A stretch of 64,000 bases of DNA from Nannochloropsis oceanica (GCA_004519485.1 CP038129.1:124001-188000); one strand, 5' to 3'; numbered from the stretch's first letter, positions 22,050-34,889 are shown. A program made the numbers and translations. The notes: generated from the sequence alone by a model not told the origin.

Positions 22050-25000
22050 AAACAGGGAGACAGACTCCTTTCCTCCTTCCCTCCTTACCCGCAGCTCCCT
22101 CCCTCCCTTCCTCCCCTCCATGCCAAGCCCAGGCCCCAGAAGGAGAGGAAAGTGGAGGTAAGGAGGGGGGAGAGGAAGGGATTGCTGTAGACCCAAATCA
22201 CATGCCCTGGCACCTGCTGCTGCTGCTGGTGCAGGTGCTCCTCTGGGAAGGAAGCGGACATCTGCTGAACGGTGCTGCATTGAGGAGGGAGGGGGAGGGA
22301 GGGGAGGAACGAGAGACGGAGGGAGGGTGGGGAAAATCTTGTGTATTCAAACATGTATGCTGTTGATAGAGGTGTTTGTCGTACTGCCCTTGCTGCTGCT
22401 GCAACAGCTACTGCTCCTCCTCCTCCTCCTTCTTCTTCTTCTTCTTCTTCTTCTCCCCCTGCTACGGCGGTGGAGGCTGAGGTGGTAGAGGGGAATGGAC
22501 ACCTTACAAACATTCAAAACGGCTTCCACTAACCTCTCAGGCCAGCCAGCCCTCCCTCCCTCCCTCCTTCCCTTCCTCTGTCTCTACCTTGCCAACCCTA
22601 GCGCTTGCCCGAGGGTGTGATGAGGATGAACGAGGCCGATGCTCTTCATCCGGTGAAGAGAGAAGGAGGGGGGGGAGGAAGGAGGAGGGGAGGAGAGGGG
22701 AGCAGCAGCCGCTGCAGCAGCCCCAGAAGAAGGAGGGAAAGGAGGAGGGATGGAATGGATGACGAGCTTCAGGAAGGGAGGGAAGGAGGAAGAAGCAGCT
22801 GACAAGTGGCTGCTTCGACGCGCGATCCATTGACGCGATACTTCCTGTAAGGAGGGAGGGAGGGAGGGAGGGATGGAGAGAGGTTGAGGGTAAGCATGAC
22901 AACAGACATTGAACATAAATGAAACAATTCGTCGACGTGGATTCTCTCGTCCCTTCCTCCCTCCCCCCCTCCCTCCTTCCCCCCCTCCCTGTCTACCGTA
23001 GCATAGGTTCTGTCCAGGCCCCACAGGTGAAGAATGAAGGCCCCCTTCCTCCTCTCCCTCCCTCCCTCCCTCCTCCTCCTCCTCCACGTCTCCTCCTCCT
23101 CCTCCTCTAATTCTTCTACCTCATCCTCGTCCTCCTCCTCCTCTTCAACCGCCACCACCTCGCTCTCTACCTCCCTCCCTCCCTCCCTCCCTGGCCGTAG
23201 CAGACAGCTTTCCAGCGTCCATACCACTAAGAAGAGAATCATAAAAAAGGGAAAGAGGCCAAGTCAGTCATCACCCCCTCTCTCCCCTTCTTCCTTTCTC
23301 CCTCCCTCCCTCCCTCCCTCCCTCCTTCGGTCCCTCCCTCCCTCGTTCCTCACCTTCCATGATCCTCTCCACCATTGCCACCACCCTCCCTCCCTCCCTC
23401 CCTTCCTCCCTTCCTCCCTCCTCAGCCTCGCAGAGTCCTTGTCCAAAGACGATGGAGACCTGCCCACATGATGAGGAGGGAAGTAAAAAGTAAATAAATA
23501 TTCTTCTTTCCTCCCTCCATATCTCCTTCCGTCCTCTCCCTATCTCCTCTCCCTCCTCTCTTCCTCCTCCCTTCCCTCTTCGTTTCCCCACTCCTTCACT
23601 CCTTCCCTCCCTCACCTCCCGAGCCCGGAATGCCCGCAAGAACGATGAGGAGGGAGGGGAGAAGACACAGGCAGCGAGGGAGGGAGGGGCGGGGAGGTAG
23701 AGGGAGGGGATGAGGCGACAGAAACGAGAAGCACTCCAACGGTCCAGGTCTGGAGGGAGAGAGGGAGAGAGGGAGGGAGGGAGGGAAGAGTCGGCGAGAT
23801 GGTGGGTGGATGGATGTGGAGGAACTAACGGAGGGAGGGAGGGAGGGAGGGAGGGAGGGAGGGAGGGAGGGAGGGAGGGGACATACCCAGGAGAGTGGCA
23901 GCAGTCAGAGCAAAGGTAGAAGGAGCGTCCGTTTCAGCGGTGGAGGTGAGGAGGGGGAGGGGGAGGGCGAGGTGGATATCGGTGGCCTGCCAGGTAGCAA
24001 GTTGCCTAGGGAGGGAGGGAGGGAGGGAGGGAGGGAGGGAGGGAGGGAGGGAGGGAGGGAGGGAGGGAGGGAGGGAGGGAGGGGGGGGGGGGGGGGGAGG
24101 TCGACAGCGTGCATGGTGGCTGGCTTCGGAGGGAGGGAGGGAAGGAGGGAGGGAGGGAGGGCATGTATACCTGATTGCATAGGTGAGGAGTCGGGGAGGG
24201 TGATGGGCCGAGAGGGCGACTGCTCGAGTCCGTGAAGAGGGATAGTCAAAGAGGCGGAGGGCGGGAAGGAGGAGGAGGGGGAGGAGGGCTTGGGAGGTGG
24301 GGCTGCGAGGGATGGAAGGAGGGGGGGAGGGAGGGGGAGTTGTGGAGAGAGTGAGGAAGGTGCATGTGGCTTTTGGAAGGGGGAGGGGGAGGGAGGAAAA
24401 GACGGAGGGAGGAAGGAAGAAAGGGAGGGAGGGAGGGAAGGAGGGGAAGAGACGTACCTTATGTAGGGGTGAGCTTTCATCTCTCCCTCCTTCGCATCCT
24501 CCTTCCCTCCCTTCCCCCCTCCCTCCTTCTCTTCTCTTCCCCTCCCTCCTCGGAGCACTCGAAGGGGCAACGACAAAGGCGCAGATGCGGTCGACTGCCC
24601 TCCTTCCTTCCCTCCCTCCTTCCCTCCCTCCTTCCCTCCCTCCTTCCTTCCCTCCCACTTGATGACTTCGCACAGCCGGCGCACGCCATAGAGGCATCCC
24701 CTCAGGTCCTTCCCCACGATGAGGAGGAGGGAAGAAGGGGAGGAGGAAGGGAAGGAGGAGGGGAGGGAGGACAAGGAGAGGTGGAAGGCCTGGAAAGAGG
24801 CAGGGAGGGAGGGAGGGAGGGAGGGAGGGAGGGAGGGAGGGAGGGAGGGTCGGGATGATATCCATTTGGGTATTTCGGCTTGAGGGGATCGATTCAATAT
24901 CACCTTGCTTCCCTCTCTCCCTCTCTCCTTTCCTCACCTGCTCCACGTCGTCGGCAAAGGCCCCGGGGTCCACTCGGACCACTACCTTGGTCAACCCTCC

Positions 25001-27927
25001 CTCCCTCCCTCCCTCCCTCCCTCCCTCCCTCCCTCCCCCCCCCTCCTCTTCTCCGCTGGCAGGGGTCGGGAGAGACCTCCACAACGGAGACAGAAGGGAG
25101 GGAGGGAGGGAGGGGGGGAGGAAGGGGATGCGTTTCACCCGCACCCCTTGGACAGCGAGGGCTTTTTGCATCATATCATCGATGGCTCGTCCTACTGCTG
25201 CACCTGACCCCTCCCTCCCTCCCTCCCTCCTTCGCGCCCTCCTTCCGTCTTTGCTTCTGGAGGAGGGGGGAGAGAAAGAGGAAGAAGAGGAGGAGGAGAA
25301 GAGGGAGAGGTGGAGGAGGACGGTCTGTGTGATGGGGAGAAGAGGGATGCCTCCTGTGGCAGGATCGACCTGAGGGAGGGAGGTAGGAAGGGAGGGAGGG
25401 AGGGAGGGAGGGAGGGAGGGAGGGAGGAATTAAAGGGGATATTGTAAATTGAAAAAATGTGCGGGTGTAGGGGAAATGTGGTCTTCCCTCCTATCTACCC
25501 CTCCCTCCCTCCCTCCCTCCCTTCCTCCTTAGGAAGCAGCAGTCCAGCAGACGCTCATCATCAATCAATCTACACCTGTCCCTCCCTCCCTCCCTCCCTC
25601 CCTCCCTCCCTCCCTCCTTCACCTCCGCCAAAGCTTCTTTCACTGGAGGCCAGAGCCATGGCAACTCCCTCCTTCCTTCCAGCACCCGTAGCACCGCTCC
25701 TTCCCTCCCTCCCTCCCTCCCTCCCTCCTCCTGGTGATGACTGGCAGAAGGAAGGGGGGGAGGAGGGAGGGGAGGGAGGGGGGGAGGAGGAGGGGGGCTG
25801 CGGAGGAGGGAGAGGAGCTCCGGAGTGGTTGCTAGGTCTAGTGGCGTCTTGCCCTGAGGGAGGGATGGAGAGAAGGAGGGAAGGAGGTAGGGAGGGAGGG
25901 AGGGAGGGAGGGAGGGAGGGGTAGATAGGTGAGAGCATGAATAAATGATTGCAAGCTTGTGAGTTTGAGGGAGGAGGGGAAAGAGGAAAGAAGGGAGGGA
26001 GGGAGGGAGGGAGGGAGGAAGAAAGGAAGAGAGGAAAGGAGGGAGGGAGGGAGGGAGGGAGGTTAGGAATATTGGGAGAGAGGGATGTTAGAGTGTCAGG
26101 GACGGAGGTCGAGGTCGGTGAAAGAATATGAGTGGTAAGTGTATGGGGGATATGGGTGTTCAAATGACGGGTTGGAGGAGACGAAGATATGATGGGAATG
26201 GAGGGAGGGAGGAGAGGGAGAGGAAACAGGGAGGGAGAGATGGAGGGAGGGAGGGAGGGAGGGAGGGAGGGAGGGAGGGAGGGAGGGAGGGAGGAAAGAC
26301 CTACCTTGTGTGGGCCTGTTTCTGCCGTGATGGTGGGATCGGCATGGTGCCGCAGCAGGAACGCCGCCTGTCAAGGGAGAGATTACATTTCAAAACATTG
26401 ATATTAGGAAACATAAGCATCGTAATTTAAAATATATTAGGGACAAATATTTAGAAACGAAGGACAACAACAAGAAAAGAGAAACGCCCACACAAAGGAA
26501 GAGTGAGCTTCCCTCCCTCCTTCCCTCCTTCCCTTTAACCCTCCTTCCCTCCCTCCCTCCCTCCCTACCACGGCCAGATGTCCATTTTTTGCCCCCTCAT
26601 GCAGAGGTGTCAGTCCCTCCTCATTCCGGGTATCAAGAACACTCCCTTCCCTCCCTCCTTCCCTCCCTCCTCCTCCTCCTCCTCCTCCTCCTCCAGCGAC
26701 TGCTGCCACTGCTGCTGCTGCTGCTGCTGCTGCTTTCGCCTCACGGGAGAGGGTGAAGAGCTCTTGGAGGACCTGAGAGGGAGGGAGGGAGGGAGGGAGG
26801 GAGGGAGGGAGGGAAGAACGGTGAGATCTATGCATCTAGTCATCGATCTCTTCTTTTCCTTCCCTCCCTCCATCCCTACCTCCCTCCCTACCTCGACGTG
26901 CCCGAAACACGCAGCCCAATGCAACATGGTGTCATGAGGGCTGGTGCCATTGGAGGCTAAGAGAGGGACGCCGCCTTCCACCAGCTCGCGCACACCACTG
27001 CCAGGAGGGAGGGAGGGAGGAAGGGAGGAAAGGAGGGAGGGAGGGAGAGAAGGAGGTGTGGATGTTTTGTTTTTTTCCTCACGTGGTGAATCAAAGGGAG
27101 GGAGGGAGGGAGGGAGGGAGGGAGGGAGGGAGGGAGGGAGGGAGGAGGAAGGTGGTGTTAATATAGTCTGTGAGGGAGCTGTTACTACTGCAGCTTGCAT
27201 GGCCCCCTTTTTTATTCCTCTCCTTCCTCCCTCCCTCCCTACCTCGCCTCTCCCAACGCTGTCCGTCTAAATCCTTCCATCACAAACGCTTGTTGCACTT
27301 CCTTACTGCTGCTGCTGCTGCTGCTGCTGGTCATGTCCCATGCCCTCTTGCCAGCCACAGCGCCTGCGGTACCTCTGGCCTGGAGGAAGCGAAGGAGGAG
27401 GTAGAAATTGTAAAGCTTTGTGAGAAAAGGCATTTATCGGACTTCCCACCTCATCACCATCCCTTTTGCTCTTCCTGGACCGTGAGCTCCCTCCCTTCCT
27501 TCCTTTCGCACCTTGGTATCCACACCAGCCAACAACAGAGCACGGCAAGCATCGACCTGGCCATGCATTGCTGCTATATGTAATGCAGTCGCCCCATCAT
27601 CGTCTCGAGGGGTGGAGAGGAGGGAAGGAAGGAGGGTATAGGGAAGGCCGGTCTTGCCTAGCTCGGTGATAACAGCCTGAAAGGACAAAATGGAGGGAGG
27701 GAAGGGAAAAGGGAGCGATGAATACAATTGCAATATGTATAGATGTGTGCTTTTCTACTTCTCAGTCTCTCACACTCTCTTTCATCATTCCTCCCTGCTT
27801 TTGTGTTTCCACCGACCTTGATTACATCTGTCCGTCCATGCATGCTTGCTGCATGCAGCACTCGAATCTCTTCCTGTTGGTGCTTATCTTCCTCTGTCTG
27901 TCCTCCCCCCGTTGTTGGTGGGGCCAT
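19306..27927 (-). CDS. Ankyrin-repeat protein, 23 exons, about 1,702 residues
   Basis: Phase is kept through 23 exons: 27927-27817, 27676-27512, 27379-27243, 26997-26892, 26772-26569, 26367-26305, 25853-25623, 25369-24938, 24789-24458, 24302-24171, 24005-23887, 23824-23616, 23459-23354, 23226-22997, 22844-22588, 22533-22508, 22458-22089, 21974-21546, 21406-21169, 21019-20482, 20302-20238, 20046-19838, 19705-19306. Residues about 20-270 hold degenerate ankyrin repeats (EIRVLHAASMHGRTDVI, GATALHIAAMHGQVDACRAL, DTMLHWAACFGHVE, GLTPLHEGAKNGHLAV, GKTPLDLA). The remaining 1,400 residues have no domain I recognise. They mix helical segments (RRDALISLHRLAHTIVHT, SARCDLANALLDLYE) with poly-Ser, Gly/Arg/Glu and Pro/Ser/Leu tracts encoded by GGGA arrays. 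Ankyrin repeats bind proteins; nothing shows the partner. Exons 8, 9 and 20 read through arrays that could instead be in-frame introns. The 22533-22458 junction (a 49-nt intron) is the least certain. Confidence 0.65.
20380..20432 (-). repeat. Introner-like core, copy 5
   Basis: This copy lies in the ankyrin-gene intron 20303-20481. CCCATCATGTCC then CCATCCGTCATTCTGACACT is the reverse complement of the core. TCCC arrays flank it. Confidence 0.6.
22003..22048. repeat. CA/TG microsatellite
   Basis: A run of about 20 CA dinucleotides lies in the ankyrin-gene intron 21975-22088. Confidence 0.9.
26094..26205 (+). repeat. Introner-like core, copy 6 (long form)
   Basis: This copy lies in the ankyrin-gene intron 25854-26304. 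It is about 110 bp and nearly identical to copy 9 at 44167-44285. It includes TTCAAATGACGGGTTGGAGG and is flanked by GGGA arrays. Confidence 0.8.
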
Positions 27928-28670
27928 GCTAATGTGGCACTGAAGGTGGCACGGTTGGCTACTGCTACACCTCCGTGCATTGTTTGTGGTCGGTATACGA
28001 GGGTGGGTAGAATGGAATGTGGTGGTGATGATAATGGGTGCCGTCAAGAAGGAGCAGTGACATAAGGACCTCCATGACTTGACACACAGGACCAGGTGAG
28101 GCACACAAAGCTTTGGATTCATGCGCGTGACGGTGTGTCATTTTTGGGTGTCAGATGGGAGAAGGAAGGTGTTGCATCACGCCATGCCCATGCAGGAATT
28201 GAAGAAGCCATTTCAAACCGTTAGTACTGAGTAACGATCTGTCGTGCGTTGCCACTTGAAGAAAGGTACTTGCTTGTATTTGTATTTGTCAATGAATGGG
28301 GCTGCTTTGCACTCCAAAAAGCTGGTCTGTTCTAAGTAGATGGCTTCAGAGAGTCCTGGAGTGATCCAGTGTTTGCGCTGATTGCTTTAAAAACCCAAAT
28401 TGCCAGTGCTCTCATGTTGGGGGGCTAGGAGGAGCTGATGGTGCTGACCCTTCGGAATCGTTCGATAAAGTGGGAAGAGCATGGATTATAACCATAATGA
28501 CAAACATTGCTAAAATAACTTTCTTTTGTCACTTCCTCTTTTCTTGCTTCTGGATGATCGATTGGTTTCTCTTGCTTTCCTTTGGGGATGCGATTGATGC
28601 AGAACACTCCAAATGTTTCCCGCTCTATTTCTACAGTAGACGAGAAGATCTTCTAAGGAATCACAGAAAA
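27928..28670. other. Intergenic, ankyrin gene 5' side to F-box gene 3' end
   Basis: About 740 bp with no supported gene. The ankyrin-gene promoter must lie here, and the F-box gene ends at 28671. No GGGA arrays are present. Confidence 0.4.
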
Positions 28671-30427
28671 CTAAGCTGATTTTGCATAATTGACCTGTGA
28701 TGCCATCAAAGAAAGCTCCAAAAATTTCCATAGCTCCAGCACAGATGTAAACTCTAGCACCTCGCCATCTTCGTCTTCGTCTCCATCCTCATCCTCGTCT
28801 TCATCCTCGTCCTCGTCGCGGCAGTGCGTTACAACATCCAGCTTGACCGTCACTACATAACTAATGTCTTCTCCCTTTTCGGAGGGAACAGCTTTTTCTT
28901 CGAAGCTGGGAAAGATTTGAATCTCTCGATCGAAGCAGAAGAAGCGACGTGTAGCCGTAAAATCGTATAGTCCCATCGGTTCACCACCACCAGACATGCT
29001 CACAGGAAAATAGGATTCACTTAGGTTATACACACGCTCGTTCCCCAAATCCAGAATTAAAATTCTGGCGAACTGATTTTCGAGTGGCAACAACCGTTCG
29101 GCCCTTCCCCCTTCTTCCACGAACTGGAGGCACGTGCTTTGGGCGTTGAGAAGATTCATCAGCCCAGGTTCGTCCAGTAGAGGCACCAGCACAAAAGCCA
29201 AGGTGTCCATCTCCTGTCGAAGCTTCTCATGCTCATTTTCATTTTGTTCCTTTCCACACTTTCCCGCTACTTTCATTTCCCACCCCACACCCATTTCTAC
29301 CACCAGAAAAGTCTCCTTAAACCGCGACCGCAGGCGGGTGAACTCCGTGGTGTCGTCTTGAAGTTGCAGCGCAACGGCTGTCCAGCTCTCCCACGTCTTC
29401 AGGCATTCCAGTGGCGTCGGATGATAGGGGAAAAAGGAAATGTCCTCAAGGGTACAAAACCCTTTCACAGATTCCGGCATGACTGTGTGAAGGCCTCTAT
29501 TTAAGATGTCCTTGTGTTTCCGCTTATTATTGAGAACATAGGCAGCATATTCACATGTAACTAAGAACTGGGGATAAGAGAAGTAATCAAAATAGTCCTT
29601 GATGAAGCCAAAGTTCATACATCCATGCATTTTTTGAAAGCTCGCCCACATCACCCAGCGTTGCGCTTTGTCTGTCGCCAGATCCGGTTCCGCGACCAAG
29701 TCACCAAAATGAAGCAACGTCAGCCCTCCAGGCATCTTCCATTCCATCTCGCATTCCTCGTATTCGGACAGCGGCAAAATACAGTGCATCGTCATTTCTT
29801 GGAAGATATCGGACAAGTTGTTTTCATCATCTTTAGCAGGCAAAATGGGGATCCTGGACTCAGCGACGATTCCATGCGCTGGGTGACGGACAAGAAAAGT
29901 CATATGTGCGTTGCAGAACTCTTTCTCAAGGCGTTGGATTTCCATCTCATCTTCGTTGCTGTTGCGGTTGGCATTTGTGAGCCGGAGGCGCAATAGATCC
30001 TTTGCGGTGCGGCGCAGAAGGTGATGTGGCTGACCATAGGGGAGAATGGATTCCGCTCTCACCATGCTGGGGTAATCGCGACGAAGGAGGTGCGTCCATG
30101 GGTCAGCACTATGGTAGTGTATAGATATCACCACAAAAGGGTTGGGGTTTGGTGGCGTCTTGGTCACATTAAAACTGAGGGCTGATAACTTCGTAGTTTG
30201 CATCCCTTGCGCAAGGTTCCTTACCTTGCGAGGACCTTCCCCCAGAAGTGGTTGACCGTCAAGACGGCATGGCATTCGACGATGTCAGTGCCAAGGAAGA
30301 GGAGCACTTCCCGCAACAAGTCCGCGTCGACCTCGAGGATTTGTTGTTTTGCGAGGGGAAAAGATTGGAAGGACGAAACCAGGGAGGTGCTAGTTTTCCT
30401 TAGCAAGCGGCGGGCCCAGGCGAACAT
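28671..30427 (-). CDS. F-box-like protein, unknown target
   Basis: Two exons (30427-30225 and 30174-28671) are joined by a 50-nt intron with GTAAGG and CCCTCAG ends, giving 568 residues. Removing the intron moves the reading from one frame to the other without loss (HFWGKVLARSFNV). Residues about 32-67 (VDADLLREVLLFLGTDIVEC and following) look like an F-box, the Skp1-binding motif of SCF ubiquitin ligases. The rest has no repeats I recognise as a substrate-binding domain. It is conserved-looking, with normal composition and no GGGA inserts. An Asp/Glu run encoded by GAGGAC repeats lies near the C-terminus, about 35 residues from the end. The F-box call is by pattern only and could be coincidental; a role in protein turnover is inference. 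Confidence 0.65.
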
Positions 30428-31235
30428 GGTGCGGAAGTCCTGTATACGGTGTATGTGCAGGGTGTCTTCAATGTTGCGTCAGATTTCAGGGGATTGCACC
30501 GTGCTCAATGCAATGCACAAGGAATATCGACCAGTGACAAAACCATATCATGTTTTTTTGCTTCCCATCGTCGTTTCACATTTCCTCATTTTTCGCACGC
30601 GCCATATATATCTTGAGTGATATATATATTGAGTGATCAGGCATTGTAGCATTTATCCACCGTTTCATATTCGATGGACTTGCTACTCCTACTGCAGCTC
30701 ATTTCCTTTCCTTCCAGCTGATGAATTACCCTCCACCGGAGGCAATCACCCGTCATGGCTCTTTTATCCGAATCTTTAGGGGTACACTCTTGGAAATGGA
30801 AATATCGAAGAAGGAGGTCTCATTCACTCCACCAGAAGGACCAGTGCATGCACGGCGATATTGATTCTCCTCGCAGTCACTCCGTTATTCTCACTTCCAC
30901 TTGCAACCTCATGCGTATCCTCAGCTTGACTTTCAAACTTCCTCTCGCTGAGTGCTACCACCAACCTTCCCAGATGCTATCCAACACGGCTTTAGACAGC
31001 GATGCCTGCTCCATCGTCTTTATTTCAGGGGGCCCAAGTCGTCTGTAGGTGCATTTATTGGGTAGTGGGTGGGCGGAATTTTAGTGTGGGTATTTCAGCC
31101 CCCATCCTCCTGCTTTGAAACAATTGGTAGAGGCATACACGTCGGGGTCAGAATGACTTTATGTCATGTGTAAAAGATGCAGTGGAACACACGTTGGAAG
31201 ACAATTCTGCAGAAATGGCCTGCACGACTGATTAT

Positions 31236-31410
31236 TACGATAGTTTGCCTAACCCTATCGAAGTCTATGTCGTGCATGATTCTCATCGAGAGCGATCAAT
31301 AGTCATCGTTGTCGTGCGTGATTTTCATCGAGCGACGACTAGTAGTCGTCGCATTCGTGCATAAATATTACCAAGCGACGACTATTAAGTCATCGCATTA
31401 TGGCACGTAG
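31236..31410. repeat. Degenerate CGACGACT repeats
   Basis: Three diverged units of about 40-45 bp each contain a TCATCGAG- or CCAAGCGACGACT-like block. The unit at 31333-31351 has a perfect 9-bp inverted repeat (CGACGACTA, G, TAGTCGTCG). Related sequence occurs at 34081-34262 and 41690-41775. Confidence 0.6.
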
Positions 31411-31788
31411 GGAAGGCCGCCACAGAAGAGCTTGGCAGGAAAGTTGCGGCCGTATTTCTTGACGTTCAGCCGCCAGACGGAGGAATGCCTACTACTATAT
31501 GTCCTGTATAGATCTATATTAAGTGAGTAGGTAGCCAGATGTGCGGTGCGGAAGTGTTTGAGGCAATGGGAGCGCCATGCAAAGAAAAAGAAGGTAGCAC
31601 GCAAGTAGTAACTGCTTTCAGCACGCGACTGTACCCTCGAAGAACATGGAGACCCACGTACAAATAAAGGATAGGGAAACACTATCGGCACGGAAGGTAA
31701 AATGTAGGAAGAAGAGTACAATCTGCACGGAAGAGGATCAGGACAGTGAATTGAGTTCAGCATTCGCTCTAGCCTTGTGAGCCATCCC

Positions 31789-31975
31789 ACGGCCCTACCC
31801 CCCTGTCTGATCAAAAAACCTGTCAAAGTCGCTTGTAAAACTCGGACCAAAATAAGGGGTGAATATGCAACAATTTATTGTAAGAAGGCTTCCCCTCGTA
31901 TGCAAGTCCTAGAAGACGTCAGGTTGCATGCGATGGTTCTAGAGGGATGTAGGAACGGCAAAAAAAAACTAGAGT
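31789..31975 (+). repeat. Dispersed repeat, copy A
   Basis: About 180 bp that match 50326-50510 in inverted orientation with few differences. Shared blocks include GTCAAAGTCGCT, AAAACTCGGACCAAA, GAATATGCAACA and AGAGGGATGTAGGAACGGCA. It has no coding content. Confidence 0.85.
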
Positions 31976-32515
31976 CACAAATAGTTCTTTTTGTGGTTTG
32001 CCTAGATTTTGCATGGGTCATCCTCGACATTTTATGAGTGTCTATTTGACTGTCTTGCCTAAACATGCCTCTTCATCTTATCCGATACGGCATACAGCAC
32101 GCCTGTGCCCGCAAGCACGGCCGCCAGCAAAATGTTGCTTCATTTGCGTGGAGCAAGTCAAGCAAGGACGCTGCAACTTGCCCATTTGCTCTTACGTGTC
32201 ATAGCAAGTGTGTTAGCCCATTTGTCCCTGAGGAGTGCTCTGCTTTCCCTCCCTTCTGTTCTTGATAAAGGGGGGCTCCGCTAAAGCCTCTTCCCCCGTG
32301 GTTGGCCCCCCTTTTCACAAGGTCACGATCAAGCATTCGGCCCTTACGTTGCAGTAACGTTGAAGGCCGTGAACCAGAAAATAGAAACGATCTGCTCATT
32401 TGCCAGCCTTTTGTGGTTCTAACACCCCATAAAGTGTAGACTGGCCCAAACATTAGAACGGGCATTAACAGAAGCTGATGTTCTCAGAGAGCTGCATGGA
32501 GGCTCGCCTGCGTAT

Positions 32516-33753
32516 ATGCCCGTCCCCTCCCATCCTCCATCTAGCCTGTTCCTGTCAGGGACAAACATTCGCTACATAAAGGAGGTGAATGGCACGTCAG
32601 GCTCAGACCAGGGCCGACAAAATTCACTCAAGGACTTCAGTCGTCAGCACTTTAGTTTCATTATATTCTGTTCTCCCCACGCCATTCCTTCCTTCAGACA
32701 GAAGTCTTTTTGCCCCGACGCCGTAATGTACAGAGCGAGAGAAGCGGCAACAGCAGCAGCAGTAGACATCACGGTCATGACCCTGCCACACGATACACCA
32801 GGTACCAAAGCAGGAAGAAAAGGGAGGGCAAGGCGGGAAGTCAGAGGCTCAGGCGGCATTACTCACCTCACACCTCTTCCTCCCTTCCTTCCTTCCTCCC
32901 TCCCTCCCTCCCTCCCTCCTTTTTCGCAGAGCGGCAGCAGAAGTGCTCCTCTCCTCTGTCCCCTTAATTCATCTCCTCCTCCTTCTCCTCCTCCCTCTTC
33001 TCCTCCTCCTCCCCCTCTCCCCCCTTCTCTCCCGCCCGTGCTGATTGTCATCCAGCATCCCTTTCCCCCTCCTCCTCCTCCCGCTTCTCTATCGCCCCTC
33101 CTTCCCTCCCTCCCTCCTCCGTCTTCATCCCTCGTATGAAAGCTATCCGGGAAAAATGTGTGGGGAGATGCCCTGCTCTGTTGCTTTGCCTAGGTAAGGA
33201 AGGGGGTAGGAAGGAGGTAGGAAGGGAGGGTAGGAAGCAAGGAGGATAGGAGGGAGGTAGGGAAGAAGGAAAGGACTGCATGTAACCTTTTCTCCCTTCC
33301 TTCCTCCCTCCTTACCTCCGGATAGATCGCCCATTACTGCTGCTGCTGCTGCTGCTGCTGGCGCTACCAGCACCAGCACTATTCTCCCTCCTTCCATTCC
33401 ATCCTTTCCTTCCTCCTTCTCCCCCTCCTCCTCCGATTCGTCCTTCCCTCCTCACGTTGCATCAAGGAAGAACGTCGGCTCAAGCCCGGCAGGGACCATA
33501 CACTCATCTAGCCTACTCATACTCAACAGGGCATCCCAAGCTTGTCGACCCGCTCGTGGCCATCAGCATTGACGAGGACGAGGAGGAGGCTTCAACCACG
33601 GCTTCCTTCAATGGGGCCCTGTCTGTTCCTCCCTCCCCCCCCCCTCTCCCTCTATCTTTACCGCCCTTCCACTCGACCATATATTTATTTTCTTCATCAT
33701 CACCTCTCTCGTCCGCTTCTTCTCCGAGCAAGAAGCAGCGGATCACCTAGTTT
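32516..33753 (+). CDS. Possible Pro/Ser-rich gene, model unresolved
   Basis: An ATG-led frame (32516) and later frames look partly coding. One starts MYRAREAATAAAVDITVM; another ends EDEEEASTTASFNGALS and then SPSKKQRIT, a nuclear-localisation-like tail with a stop near 33750. Plausible acceptors are at about 32929 and 33326. I could not find a chain of exons that keeps phase through all parts, so boundaries and product are unknown and it may not be a gene. Confidence 0.25.
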
Positions 33754-34080
33754 CCCTCCTCCTCCTCGTACTCCTCCTCCTTCATAGGGTTAGAAGGGAG
33801 GGAGGTATGAAGATGGCACGGATGATATATATGTGAGGGAGCTCGAGGGGAGCGAGAATTGAAAGAGGGAGTGGGTGTCGGCGTGGGTGTGGAGATACAT
33901 ATGTGTGAACAGCAACAACGACTTCCCACCGTGACGTAGGGAGGGAGAGAGGATCAGCAACAGCAAGAGAGAGCAAGGAAGTGTACAGATGTACTCTTCG
34001 GATTATTATGTTTGAGACACTCCATGCTCCTGTTGATCCATTGTTTGTTGTTTTTTCCATGCTTAGTATCATGTATTTTC

Positions 34081-34262
34081 CATCAAACGACGACTAGAAT
34101 TCGTCCAGTCGTTCATGATTTTCACCTAGAGACGACTGAAAGCCGCTGCAGCCGTGCAAGTATCTTCAAGCGACCACTATGATAGGCTTATGCTCTTTGC
34201 AACAGTCATCCTGTGTCGCATCTTTCGCGAACAACGACTAGGTCGTCGAGTCGTCCAAATTT
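34081..34262. repeat. Degenerate CGACGACT repeats, second block
   Basis: Diverged units with CGACGACT and TCATGATTTTCACC blocks, related to those at 31236-31410. Confidence 0.45.
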
Positions 34263-34868
34263 TTCCTCGACCCACGAATACACTTGAGTCGCAACAACTG
34301 TGACGACTCATGAATAAAATGAACCGCTGTAGCTGTCAAACAAAACCCATGCTGGACGATATTCCTGCGAAATAGTCTGTACGAGTCAGTTCCTATTATG
34401 ATAGACGTCATTGGTCGTCTAGAAATAGTCCCCTTCCATGACGACAAAATGCCGGTAACTTACTGAGATGGTTGAACCATCTTTGGCTACCGGGATTTTC
34501 GGTGTTGTGTCTGTGTGGGTGGGCGCTGGGTCTTATATTTTTACCCCAGTTGACCTAGGGGTGAGTGTAAGGCGACCTGCATCGACGGGACGAAGTTATG
34601 TGGGGGATTAGGTGCCAGGACTCCTTCACAACGGAGGGGTTCGAAGGGGGTGCTACGGCATCGCGATGCATCGCCTCGAGGGGTTTCCTAGCCGAATATT
34701 TTCTGGGGGAAATTAGTTTTTATTGCGCCATGTAGGTCGAAATACTTGATGCAATAATCAAAACAAGAAGTGTAGATTGAGTCAATGGTTACCGGTAATA
34801 TGAAATCAGAAACCTTCAAAAATTGAAATTCTGAAGGGGAACCTCTCTGATCATCACTTGGTGACTTC

Positions 34869-34871
34869 ATT
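34869..34871. other. Target-site duplication, left (ATT)
   Basis: The ATT directly before the left TIR is repeated at 38236-38238 after the right TIR. A 3-bp duplication is typical of PIF/Harbinger transposons. Confidence 0.75.
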
Positions 34872-34889
34872 AGGGGGTGTGTTCAACTC
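34872..34889 (+). repeat. Harbinger left TIR
   Basis: The 18-bp terminal repeat AGGGGGTGTGTTCAACTC is an exact inverted match to 38218-38235. Confidence 0.9.

Larger units (their letters stand above)
30428..34868. other. Gene-poor region with short repeats
   Basis: Beyond the repeats and the weak gene candidate listed separately, I see no genes in this 4.4 kb. Composition is more balanced than in the GGGA-rich regions. The transposon begins at its right edge. Confidence 0.4.

Noticed and set aside
23612-23650. Walker A-like string IVLAGIPGSG on the minus strand
   Set aside because: It is in the wrong frame. The phase-consistent exon here reads SFLRAFRARE, the next base cannot supply the P-loop Lys, and no Walker B follows.
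25528-25580. Exon candidate RLIDDERLLDCCFLR in the ankyrin gene
   Set aside because: It needs an incoming phase that no upstream exon provides, while skipping it joins 25623 to 25369 in perfect phase.
30428-34868. LTR element or virus-like remnant
   Set aside because: No paired long repeats, reverse transcriptase, integrase or capsid-like frames were seen here or elsewhere in the window.
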